Shown here: one piece after another, positions 50,701 to 61,715 of the stretch | Position numbering within the stretch: the first letter of the stretch is position 1 | Layout of the letters: each line of letters starts with the position of its first letter | DNA from: Oxytricha trifallax | Taxonomy: Eukaryota > Ciliophora > Spirotrichea > Sporadotrichida > Oxytrichidae | Assembly (NCBI GenBank): GCA_000711775.1 | Contig: ARYC01000062.1 | Location: 62,001 to 126,000 of the forward strand | DNA: 64,000 nucleotides | Direction of reading: 5' to 3' | Position numbers and translations under genes: made by a program | Notes under the pieces: generated by a model | The model's input: only the letters and a program-made list of their open reading frames with translations | Database searches by the model: none | Told to the model about the DNA's origin: nothing

Positions 50701-50911
50701 CAGTAGTTTTGATTCATAGCAGCTGTGAGAGAGTGAACATAGATAAGACGAGATGATGAATGTCTATAAATAAGTTTTTAGAATTAAAGAAATGAATATA
50801 TTCACATATTAAATTGGCCCATAAAGAGGTTGGCTTCTCTTTCTTCTCTTCTTTTTTATGGCTTGCTTGGGCCCATAATTCTTCTCTTAGTGGCAGCTAC
50901 TGCATCTATGT

Positions 50912-51714
50912 TCATTTTATCTGGCCATTAAACATTTTTATAAAGTCTGCTGTTAACTTAATGAATAGTCTAGGGCTTCTTTCTCTGTGAACCTCCGCTT
51001 GCTCTTTCATTAGGAATTTTCCAGTTCCATATTTCCTTACTATGTTATGAATCAAAGCTTTCTAAAGAGGGTAGACTCTACAAGCAAAGCCTTGATGGCA
51101 AGCGTAGCGTTTCTTGTAAGCTTCTTCAATGATCTCTCTGAGATAACTCTCTCTTAAAGTGCCAAGAACACCAAAGATGCTTCTTTCTGGAAGTTTTTTA
51201 AGGAGTTAATTCTTGGTAGGAAGATAAACTACCAGCTCTTCATCTTTTATCACATAATCGTAGAAATTAGTGACTGAAATCTCTCGGTAGTTTGGAATCT
51301 CTATCAACTTAATTTCATTGTTATTGAAGGCTTTATTCTCACAGAGTATTACTTTTAAGATTGAAATTTTAGTAACTTCCATCGTTGGAAATAATAATAC
51401 CACTATTGTTTTTGCTACATACTTGCCATGTTGAGTGAGGTATCGATAGAGATCTTCCTTGATTCTAAATCTTGAGATCATTTCTTAAGCTTCAACCCTC
51501 TTCATTGCAGTACTTATAGACTCAATCCTTGTTCCTTTCTCATCCAATTGAATTTCATAGTTTATTATATAGTTCTGGATTCTACTGTAAAAAAATATTA
51601 GTATTAAATATGGGCATTTTATAGCAGGTTAATTTTGAAAAGATACGTGAAGAAAGCTGGCTGAAAATGTAAAAAACTAAGAGTTTGATCTAAATTTTAA
51701 TAATTTAGTTCCAT
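50912..51714 (-). CDS. Hypothetical 246-aa protein, spliced, beside the transposase remnant
   Basis: Exon 1 is 51647-51714 (ATG 51714); exon 2 is 51584-50912, ending at TGA. The 62-nt intron (51585-51646) has donor GTATCT, branch-like TACTAAT and acceptor TTTTTTTACAG, and its removal keeps the frame. The protein is basic and helical with CHQGFACRVYPLQKAL. The frame past the TGA (to about 50830) still looks protein-like, so the stop may be premature. It is convergent with the transposase remnant. TBE elements carry a small accessory ORF near the transposase, so this may be an accessory gene; unproven. Confidence 0.5.
51585..51646 (-). other. 62-nt spliceosomal intron
   Basis: It reads on the minus strand from GTATCT to ACAG, with TACTAAT 12 nt before the acceptor's poly-T tract end. 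Excision joins two otherwise out-of-phase coding stretches in frame. Confidence 0.55.
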
Positions 51715-51870
51715 TAAATTAGTAACAATAATAATAATCTATAAAAACCATGACGTTTGTAAAATTTATATTTAATTATATTCATATCCATACTTTTTTT
51801 AATATTGAATAAAATGATCTTGAGTAATATATGATTTATATAATAATTTTTTTAATATAATTAGCTTTAT

Positions 51871-52316
51871 TTTTCAACCGTCGGCAGTTTTTGAAAAATG
51901 CCGATGGTTGCTGCGTTTTATATAATTATTCAGTTTATTCAATACAATGATACATTAAATGTAATTGCTTTTTTATCATAATTAAGAAGACTAAGGATTC
52001 AATTATTCTAATGAATTTTGTAAATCCTTTAAAATCTACAACAATCTTTACAGATTATGTATATCAATATGAATTCTATATTAAAGAATAATATTCCAGG
52101 CAATTATAATTAATAGCTAAATATATATAATTTTGACTATACTTTAAAGATTAATATAATTCCTTAAGGATAAGTAAAACCTATTAGGAATTTTTAATCC
52201 TGAACTTAGTTAACTGTAATTGTTAGTTTAATTATTAAGTCGTAAAATCTTTTGCAAAATTTAAATTTTAGCAGCAACCGTCGGCACTTTTATAAAACTG
52301 CTGACGGTTGAAAAGT
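51871..52316. mobile_element. Fold-back MITE with hairpin ends
   Basis: Each end is itself an imperfect hairpin: CAACCGTCGGCA...TGCCGATGGTTG at 51875-51910 and CAACCGTCGGCAC...GCTGACGGTTG at 52275-52310. The two ends are also inverted repeats of each other over ~45 bp. The ~350 bp interior is AT-rich without an ORF. Both ends adjoin a TTTATTT/AAATAAA motif that may be a target duplication. It lies just upstream of the spliced gene. Confidence 0.7.
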
Positions 52317-52443
52317 TGTTCAAATAAAGTTAGTTAAATAAACAATATGCTTCAAAAAATGAAGAGTATATTATTAGAGTTTTAACTTAAATCAGATTAA
52401 ATTCAAAATTATAATAATTTTTACAATCGTCTTGATCTTTATA

Positions 52444-54033
52444 TAATAATAATAATAATAATTATCATATTATGATCACATTGAAGTTTCTAGTGACCCC
52501 CTATCTTAGTAATTTAAAGAGCTTTATAGGAGACAAGTCCTATTAGTTAATGGGGATTCTCTGAATACTCGTCTTTATCTTCTACCTTTTCTTCCTTTTC
52601 CTTTATTTCTGCTCATTCTTCTCTTTCTTGGTTTTCCTTTTCTTCTTATTTTTTTGGTTAAGGATTTGGACTAAGTCACTTAAGTCTTTGAATTGATTAT
52701 CAAAAATTTCACATTGATTGAGAATATTATTTCCTTCTTGGCTATGGATTCCTTAAATCTAGTAGTGACTAGTTAAATTTAGATTAATTTTCAGGAAGTA
52801 GGCGTGTTTTTGTAGATATATTTTGTGTATTTCGATTTTATTGAGGTGTGAGAAATAATATGAACTCACCAAAATACAGGGAAGGTCGTTTGAAGTTACA
52901 TTTTTAAAATGTCAATGTTAAAAAGTCTTATAAATCCTGCTAGTTCAATTGTGGCATCAGTCGCAGAGTTAGTTTTTTATTTTATGTGTTCTTTGAGTTG
53001 TCCTTCATTCATACTGACTATTGAAACCATATCATTGTGGTTAATGTTGTCGTAAATGGAGGTAATATTATCAGAATAACTTTTAATAACTATAATTAAG
53101 TTGCTATTGATAGTTGTAAGCATAATTTAAATATAGGATGCCTTGGTAGGATTCTATTTTATATTAATTAATTTATTATTAATATTTCTTTTAATTAGGA
53201 TCTATATATAGTACTAATTTCTAATTTAATGATTCTTATTAATTTCCTATTTAGTACTAAATTTCTTCTGTGAAAAAGTGTTTGACGTCATTGGGTTATG
53301 AGTCTGGGTAAGTTATGGGTGTGATTCATTAGTCTCTGTTCTTCTACCTTTTCAGACTTTATGTAGTAGGTTTGCTGGCTGGAGCTGTCAATGTAAGAGC
53401 TATCATTTTCATTGTCGTCGTACCTTTGTCTTTCTTCTACAGAACTCCAGTCTTCATCATTATTTGAGTATATTGCATTTTCTTATGAGGTTGGTATTTA
53501 TATTTTAGTGGTAATATCATCGTCTACATTGTAGTAATTACAGTTCTCAGTTTCTGAACTGTAGTTGAGTTTTTGGTTAATTTACAGTGGTGTTTAGGCT
53601 GCTCAATCAGATTTGAATTTGAGACCATGTTTTGATTTTCTTGGGGTTTTGTTAGAACATGTTGGAGTTTTATGAATTGTTATTTATGATGAAATTCTTA
53701 GCATCTAAAAGAGTTAATTTGTCCATAAGTTTCATGACTCACTGTTATTTTCTTGGTCGAATTGGATCCTTAATAGGTGTAATTGAAATTTGTTGACTAT
53801 AGAAAAACATTTTTTTATAAGTTTTCTAGCTGTAAAGGTAAGTATTTCAAGTATATTGAGATCCCATTAGTCTTTGTTTTATATGATGATACTTATTGTG
53901 TATTAAGCAAGGTGTTGAAATTAGTTGTTTTCAATATCCCCTTAAATCATCTCTTTTATATTTTCATCAGTATACCCATTATGTGTTTCTTATTTAATAT
54001 TTCATTAAATTAGTATTATTATTATTATTATTG
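52444..54033 (-). mobile_element. Alpha retroposon E, full length, ORF decayed
   Basis: Flanked by CTTGATCTTTATA (52431-52443) and CTTGATGCTTTATA (54034-54047), a one-base-different target duplication. On the minus strand an N-terminal SITPIKDPIRPRK aligns with A's RITHDPLRPLK. An acidic NNDEDWSSVEERQRYDDNEN region follows, and the C-terminus is Lys-rich. The 3' segment (complement at 52472-52486) and an (ATT)n tail follow. Unusually the 5' end also carries an (AAT)n run (54014-54032), suggesting insertion into or beside a microsatellite. Confidence 0.72.
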
Positions 54034-54489
54034 CTTGATGCTTTATAAAAAAAAATAAGTACTAAATTTTTTTTAATTTAATGTGTATTGCTACTAATTC
54101 CGTTTATTTTTAATTAGTACCAATTTAATAGTATTTAAACTTAATCTATACCTTGTTTAAAACAAATGAGGTTTTAATAGAAAAATTCCAATATGGTACA
54201 ATAGCTAATTAGTAGCAGTACCAACAAAAATTTATTTTCTTTTTTGGTACCATTATCAATATTATTAAGTGTAAAATTAGATAATTTATAGCAATAAACT
54301 AAGTATAAATATGAATCTTAACACCTATAAATTAATCATTTTTGTTGCTTTGGCAAGTCCGATTAATAGTTACTATAACCAGAGAAGTTTTTGCTTATTA
54401 ATAATAGAAATCAAAATTTGAATTTAAATACGGTGGCTAACTTAAATCGCAAAGCAATCACTTTTGGTAGTGAAAAATCTTAGCTAAAC

Positions 54490-55168
54490 TAAGAAGCCAG
54501 ATATCATCTGTTTTTAAAGGAGCCAGAGATTAATGAATGCTCTTTAGTTTGAAACAGAGGTGCTTGTTCATGAATAAATATCAGGAAGCAGAGAGCAGAG
54601 ATGTTTATTTAAACGCTCATCGAAAATGTTGAGGAGTAAAAGAGCAGCTTCCAGTAGTAAATATTAAAATATTTTAATATGATGAAGGCAAATTTTCTAC
54701 TTAACTGATTCGATTTTGAAGAGGCACATCAAAGATATAACTTCTGGGAAATTAAAGAATAATCAAGAACGACAAAGCCGATGTATATATAAATGCACAA
54801 CATGGATGAAGTCCTACACCCATTCAGCAAAAGTTAAGCAGCATATGCAAAGGCATCACTTTAACGAATTCAAGATTCAGGGAAAAGAAAATGTAAAATT
54901 AATACTTGCAAAATAATGTTTAATGTTACTGTGTCATTTAAAGTGTAGAAGGACAGACTCAAAAGAAAGAAACTGTATAAAACAAAAAGGTAAGACTATC
55001 AAGGCATACTTTAAAGCAAAAGCAATTAAAATACATGCAATAAATTCAACTAACACTAGCAACTGCATGACAAGCTATTTGCTTGTAAGTATCCTTGAAG
55101 ACCAAACTTATTGTAATTTGATAAAAATGCATAAAAAATGTATACTTTCAGTTTCATATAAAAAATGA
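54490..55168 (+). pseudogene. Broken C2H2 zinc-finger gene
   Basis: A Gln/Glu-rich lead-in (about 54580-54660) precedes two degraded C2H2 fingers. Finger 1 reads FQYDEGKFST then, after a frameshift, LKRHIKD: one Cys has become Tyr and the other is missing. Finger 2 (about 54785-54865) reads YKCTTWMKSYTHSAKVKQH...H with Trp in place of the second Cys. A Lys-rich tail follows. Zinc-finger ORFs accompany transposases in hypotrich TBE elements, so this may be part of the same decayed locus as 50.2-51.7 kb, later split by insertions. Confidence 0.5.
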
Positions 55169-55189
55169 ACAGTACTGAATTGAGTTTGC

Positions 55190-55630
55190 TAATGTATCAA
55201 TGCCTAGCCTGAGACAACTCATCCAGGTGTTGAAAGCTACAGATCATAGCTTTTAGAGCTCCTCTTTCAAACCTGACTCATCACAACTTCCCTTGATAAG
55301 TAATCTTGAAGATAACTACCCTGCCTGCTAAGAAAAGAGGGCTTGACATTGAATTTTTAAACAAACAAATGTCCTCATAAAAGCTTCATTTCTACTTAAA
55401 CTGCTCTCCAACGTATCTACTATCTTTCCCTGCTCTCTAAATCCCCAAAATATGTTTTAGAAGATTTGCCCCTAAAAAATTGTCAAATACTGCAAAGGTG
55501 AGGTGAAATAAAAAATTGACAAAATTTTGCTAATTTTAAAATAGTGTCAAATTTGATTAAAATGACTGTAAACATGGAATTTAACATTTTTTAAGAGTTT
55601 AAAATTGAGAAATTAATTTTTAAATTGATG
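55190..55630. repeat. Single diverged copy of the 471-bp satellite
   Basis: One monomer aligns over nearly its whole length with the array at 6150-10767. Shared segments include CAGATCATAG, CTCTTTCAAAC, AAATGTCCTCA, CTGCTCTC and GATTTGCCCC. Divergence is far greater than between array units. Same orientation as the array. Confidence 0.75.
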
Positions 55631-55639
55631 TCTTTTCTA

Positions 55640-58550
55640 ATTTGCTGACTTATGTCTTCTCTCTCCTTATATTCTTAGAATGACAAAGAATAGATGTGCA
55701 TAATTTGCTTTAGCCTGATTGCTTTATAATAATCTATGGTATTTTCGCAATTAAGGCTTAAAAAATATGAATTTACTGTCAGAGACTATCTTCATTAAGA
55801 AAGATACCTTGATGATTTGAATGGCTTTTTTTTATAAAGTCCTTCATTTAAACATTTATTTTAGAATAAATAACTCGATTTTGTTTTATTCATAAAAATC
55901 TACTTATCAAACTACTCAAAATTTATATTTCATTTTTACGCTTCACAAATTTAATATAGTTTTACTGCTTATATAATAGTGCAGTTTATATTAAATTTCT
56001 TTCTAATTACTACTATATTTCTAAGTTTCTTGACAGATAAAATTTGCAATTTTTATTTTATAATTATTTTATAATTCTTTATCTAAATTAGAATGTATTC
56101 CTACAATTTTTACATAAGCCTGCAAGAATGATCATTCTCAAATAGTATACTTATAAAACCTCTAATTTAAATATAGAAAACTCACCATTCAAAACAAATA
56201 TTCTTTTATTGTTTCATTAATCATGATATAATAACATTTTGTTAATAATAACTGCAGAAATACAGTATTTTTAAATTTATAAATTAATTATTAAGGTCAA
56301 ATTTCAAGCCGCCTCCAGTCTTATATTTATACTCTACTTACTAAGTTAAAATTATTTTTTACTATTTTTATAAGTAAAATAATATACAAACAACAGACAT
56401 TTACTTGCAATAGCTATTATTATAATATTTTTATATCAATATCTTCTTTTTATAACTAATATTATAAAATAATTTATAACAATATTTACTATTTTATCAA
56501 AATCAGTTGTATCTCATTACATTTAGTTAGATGATATTACTACCTTTATTTATTTATAGCATTAATCAACACCTAGGTTGAATAAATGAAGCAACTTCGA
56601 GTGTCAAGGATAAAAATGGAGTTAAGATTAGCGCTGCTTTGTGCGTCATAGTGCAAAGAAGTGCATTACTAGAGTAAGAATCTAGATAAGGAAATTGTCT
56701 CTTTGGTCTTAATCTGATTGAATAGCAATTATCATACCGATCATTGACATAATAGTAAGTGCGGACAATCAAGAAAAAATGACTAAATGTAAATGAAATA
56801 ATAAATGATATTATAGTTATAAAAATAAATAAATCAGGTTTGTAAAAATACTCAGTTGACTTATCCAGAAAGTCTTAATAAGCTAAATTAACATTGATAA
56901 ATAAATCATACATTTATGGATATATTGAATATTGGTAAAATACTAAGTTATCAATATTGAATAATATAAATAAATCTTAAATTGTATTACCTTCTCAATG
57001 ATAATAAATAACTTTCTATGAATCAAGCCTTTGCTTAAGGTGAGTTTGTTATCATTAAAATAAGTATTTGCTTGCAGGACTAAGGAAAACTATTTAAATA
57101 TGATGATTACTCTCTAATCCTTAGTTTGAGTTTCCAACTCTATATTCCATAGAGTAATATATTAATTTATGATTCAAATTGGGTCAGAAGAGACATTTAT
57201 AATGCTATTGTAATTTCAAATAAAATGATTATTTACCAATAAATAGTTATATAAAGTGTGAAATATGTAGATCAAGTAGAATATAGAGTTTGTTCAGACA
57301 TTGACAACCACTCCAATAATGAGTCATGCAAAGATAACTTTGAATTTTCTGCGACTCTTTACAGATCCTAGAGAAATAAAATTTTAACACAATTAGTTAC
57401 TCCAACTCTCAACTAATTAGTTACATATTACAATCAAAAACTAAAATTTATTTGAAAATTCTTAGATGCTTCACCTGCTTATATAATATATTTAATCTTT
57501 GATTTAAATGCATATTATTAAATAAAACAGGCAATATACATAGAACCACTTCAAAGGTCAGGAAATAGTCAGTAAAAAATTTAAAGATAAACTTAAACTA
57601 TTAATATACTCAAGTCCTATCATAAGTAACCTATAATAACTGCTTGACTAGAATCTAATATTAAATACCTTAGACTAATTAAAAATGACGACAAATATGT
57701 CATACTAGTAATATTTTCACACTAATATGTGACATTCAGATTATTAGAGAAATGGAAACAAGCACTAATGAATTGAAAACAGCTGCAATTGTAAATAAAT
57801 AGTATAATAGCGAATTTTTATTTGAATGAAGCCTTTTAAAATAATTTATTATCGTTAGAATACGGATAAACTTTAAGTAATCAGTCTAAGCAATCAATAT
57901 CCAGGTAGCTTGCATTTTTGTTTCTAAACCACCAATACATCTGATATTAAATGTTGACAAAATTAGTAATTATTACAAGATACTGTATTTATTATTACTT
58001 TAATATAGTTATATGTTAACAACAAAATATGAAATTGATTATATTAATAATACAACCCAGTCTATAATAAGTCTAGATGATTCTATAATAAAACAGATTG
58101 ATTAGAGAGGCAAATTCATAGATTTATATATTATTAAATGAAAAACTAATCAAAGCTAATATCACAATTAATTAATTGCATTATATACCTCAAGAATTAG
58201 CAAATAATCAAGATATAAATTCTATAATTGTACATTCTAGATAATCAATTAAAGGGCAGATACAGATGATATTAAACAGCAGAAACAGATGATATGAATC
58301 AGCTTTCTCAGGTTAATAATTGAAACATAAAAGAATGAAATCAATGGAGATAAGGAAGTTGTTTAATATAAATTTAAAATATCTGGATCACTAATAAAAT
58401 ATGTTTCAGCTGAATCAATCTAAAGATCCTAATTTATATTTATTAAAATCAATTGCAAAATTGGAGATTATAATATATTCAGAATAGAATCGATTATTCA
58501 TTGTACCTTTAATAATGAACATATGATTAACAAAACAACAATTTATTAAG
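55640..58550. other. AT-rich, no gene seen
   Basis: A long AT-rich region. Short standard-code frames (for example 56566-56772) show no conserved feature. Confidence 0.5.
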
Positions 58551-58729
58551 CAAGTACCCCTGCCATGATATGTGAAAGCTGTGTATTAGTCTGCCTTCCC
58601 TTATTTATGATTTGAACATGGGCATCTCTAGCAGTCTCGAGGGTGCCTGCCACCACTTGACGCCAGGGATGAGATTCATCAGCATACCCCGTTATAGGGA
58701 TGAAACAATGTTAAAACATAGTAGTACTC

Positions 58730-58972
58730 TCACTCAACAGTAACTCTATTACACACATAAACATCACAAGGCTGCCAAGGAGTACCAAAGCCACGGTAAG
58801 AACCAACAATCATGCAACTATATCTAGCAAGACTGATGATACGTGCGACTCTTTGGGCATTAGGGGGCTAGTACGGGCATATGTTGAGCAGCACCTAGCG
58901 CATCATTCGCGCTGAGACTGATAGTGAAAGCGCAACGATTAAAGAGTAGAAGCGATAGAATGTAAAGTATAT
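58730..58972 (-). pseudogene. GPR family, 'SIVGIAR' protein, 58-kb copy
   Basis: The minus-strand frame opens after TGA 58973-58975 and ends at TGA 58730-58732 (80 codons). It has a signal-like RFYSLIVALSLSVSA, then MMRQVLLN, QPPNAQRVARIISLAR, CMIVGSY and WQPCDVYVCN. These match the 29- and 41-kb copies in order and preserve both Cys. No in-frame ATG precedes the hydrophobic segment, so this copy is probably shifted or truncated at its start. Confidence 0.48.
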
Positions 58973-59412
58973 TCACTGCTTCCTAAATACTAATCATATT
59001 CTACACTCTTTGCATCTGATCCTGTTCTCCTGACTTGTTAAGTGTAAAAGGTGCTCCCAAGAGCCAGAGTCATTGGGAGATCCATTAGTTTAAGCTCACA
59101 AGAGTGCAGCTTGCACACTATAACTACATCAGGATTCACCTGCCTCCTTATTTGTAAATCTTTGCTTTGGCATTGAAATCCTTTGGAAAGAATGAGAATC
59201 CACCAGGGCATTCAACACTACGATACAAAGCAAAGCACTAAAATAAGAGAGGAAAGAACCAGCTTGCGGGAGATATTGGCAGGCTAAGTAGAATTGATTG
59301 GAGTGTAAACGTTTTTCAGAGACGAAAGATATGATATGCATAATCATCACTTGGGAAGCTTCAATGCCATTTTGGGAAACAACGATGTCTGATTATCTCG
59401 GCTCACGAGGAG

Positions 59413-59945
59413 ATGTCTGAGTCGGAAGTTCCACCTTCGCGAGATAGAAGGAGACGCGTCGATTGGTACCTCTAGATGTCCACTAATCCAAAGTTTACCC
59501 CCCTTTCGACTGAAATATTGAAAGTCAAAAATGCTGAAAGCCTTATTTATAGACCAGCTGCCAAGATTGGCCAATATTGGAGAGATTACTCAAGACCAGA
59601 CATGAAATCATTCCCAGGATATGAAATTTCAAGAAGATTAGAATGAAAAAAGAAAGATGGCGCTTCAAACCAGTCAAAAGAGATACAGAGATGAGAAGCG
59701 CAATGAAAATGCCTAGATTAAGACATGGTCCAGATTTATTTTCCCATTCTGCGCTAAATACGACTCTGAAAGGAATCCTTGTTGTGAAACACGCAGAGGG
59801 AATGTACGACAGCCAGTACAGCTACTACTATTCTAAGACAACTAATGTGCACTTTAGAAATCTCGTAAATGAAATGAGCACTCTTACAAAGACAAAGATA
59901 GAGAAAAAGACAGCAGACAATGCGTAAGGATGGGGAAAGACATGA
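59413..59945 (+). CDS. GPR family, 'MSE' gene, best-preserved copy
   Basis: ATG 59413 begins MSESEVPPSRDRRRRVDW and runs 77 codons to TGA 59644-59646. It overlaps by ATGA an adjacent frame (59643-59945, 100 codons, UAR=Gln) that continues protein-like (LVVKHAEGMYDSQYSYYYSK). The two are likely one gene with a single-base shift, or separate exons. The 12-kb copy has matching sequence across the join (CAKY peptide in the alternate frame). It is basic and divergent from the SIVGIAR gene at 58.7 kb. Product unknown. Confidence 0.48.
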
Positions 59946-59949
59946 AAGA

Positions 59950-60550
59950 AGACGTGCTACGAGAAAGCCTGTATGATGCTTATGATGATGCTTAAAGCCT
60001 AGATTAAAGTCAGAGCTATTGTTGCTTATTACACAGATGATGTTTATAATAATTGTTTTTGTTTCTATAATAATGCTTTTGTTTATAATATCCTTGCATT
60101 ATTAATTATTTTGCCTTCTCCCTATTCTCTATATTCTTTTATAATATAATTATAGATATTTATTCTCAAGTATCCAGATAGATTCAAGAAGTGTGATTAT
60201 TATGTGTTAATTTTGCATTAAAATAACACAATAGTTATTAGAATTTGTCTTAATTTTATTTTATTTTACAATATAATTATCTATTTTTGTTCTTGAAATA
60301 TATTTAAGTTAAAACAATGTAATATATTTATTAAAATTGTATCTTTTTTCGATATTTGCAATCACAATATTTATAACACAAAATATTAGGAGTATATCTC
60401 TAGAATGAATAAGTATATGATGAAAGACCTGAAAGAGCGAGAGACCTTTTTCATTAAAACTTATTTCATTAGAGAAATACAATTTTATATTTATACTTAT
60501 TATAATGTAATTAGATTGTAATCATCTTATAAATGTGTAAATTTTTAAGG
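59950..60550. other. AT-rich, no gene seen
   Basis: AT-rich spacer; nothing supported. Confidence 0.5.
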
Positions 60551-60559
60551 GTTAAGCAT

Positions 60560-61260
60560 TTTTCTGATAATAATCAAGTCTCATATTAGGTTCTGTGGTA
60601 GAGGATTTGACCAGAATGAACTGGAATATGTCTGTAGAGCTGAATTTTGTTTTATTTTCTCTTCTACCTTCTTCAGTTTTCTCTCTCAATTTGTGACTTT
60701 TATATCTTTTCTTTATTTTTGGTCACTTCTAGAACTTAAGCATAGATTCCATGTCTGTTCTAGAGGGAATATATTATCTCTTAACTTCAATATCATGCAT
60801 CATTTATTCTCCTGTCTTCTTAATATTTATGAGGATATTTGTGGTTGTAAGGATCTTGAAGATGAAATTACATCTTGATAATGCCTTGAAGTTAGGTATG
60901 ACCATTATGGAATATAAGAATACATTTGCTTATAAATATTATCCATTCATCCTGTATTTAAGTCTGTTTGATGTTGATTTTAATTAATGGCTTAAATACC
61001 TTATGTGGATATCTTTTTATGGGCCAAGGTATCTACTGTCTTATTGATTGTTTTCTAGTCAGTTTTTGATCTAGTGGCGGATCAAATTTATAAAATATAC
61101 CGATCTACGACATAGAATCTTCCAAATCAGGTTGAAGTAGAGGAGAGGGCCACTCTGACTCTTAAATTTAGTTAAGGACTGTATACTAAATAGGATGAGC
61201 GGTTTTTGTGAGATATAAATAATATTTAAGAGTCTCTTTTCTAACATCTCTATTAATTGT
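60560..61260 (-). mobile_element. Probable degraded alpha retroposon
   Basis: The minus strand shows a KINIKQTQIQ segment resembling A's DININRELLQ. It also has a basic C-terminal stretch (KIKKRYKSHKLREKTEEG) and a weak ACCTAATATGAGACTTGAT relic where the 3' segment should be. No (ATT)n tail or target duplication survives. The plus-strand frames at 60693-60987 are its antisense. Confidence 0.35.
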
Positions 61261-61478
61261 TGTGTTAAAAAAAAGATATGTGATTGTGGCTTCTTCCGAA
61301 ATAAAAATATTTTGGAGAAAACTTATTTTTTGCTGGGTTTTAATTACTTTTTGTTGTAGTTGTAGTTGTAATATCTATGTTATCTTCTCAGTTGTAGTCA
61401 CTAATTTAATATTGGAATATTGCTAATTTTAATAATTAATTGTTTTCTTATTTATTATAGAATATACTAGGTGCATGA

Positions 61479-61715
61479 AGTTTGTGGTTAGAGTATTGTA
61501 GATCCATACAGACTTAATCACTTTTTTGTGCCTGCCTTCATCTAAGAAAGGTTGAGCTAACATCCGATCACCCTGAATCTAGTCTGAATGTGTCTTCTTA
61601 TTTGATTGAGGCTGTGTAGAGGTAAATTGCTGTTGCCTGTAAGTACGTATAATCCATAAGTTATTGGAGATTAATCCTATTAATCAAGGGTTACTACTCC
61701 CTATATCTACTGTGA
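61479..61715 (+). CDS. Hypothetical protein fragment, 78 aa
   Basis: Plus-strand UAR=Gln frame, open after TGA 61476-61478, ending at TGA 61713-61715. Protein-like composition with CACLHLRKVELTSDHPESS and a hydrophobic end. An acceptor-like TTTATTATAG lies just upstream at 61451-61460, so it may be an internal exon. Unidentified. Confidence 0.33.
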
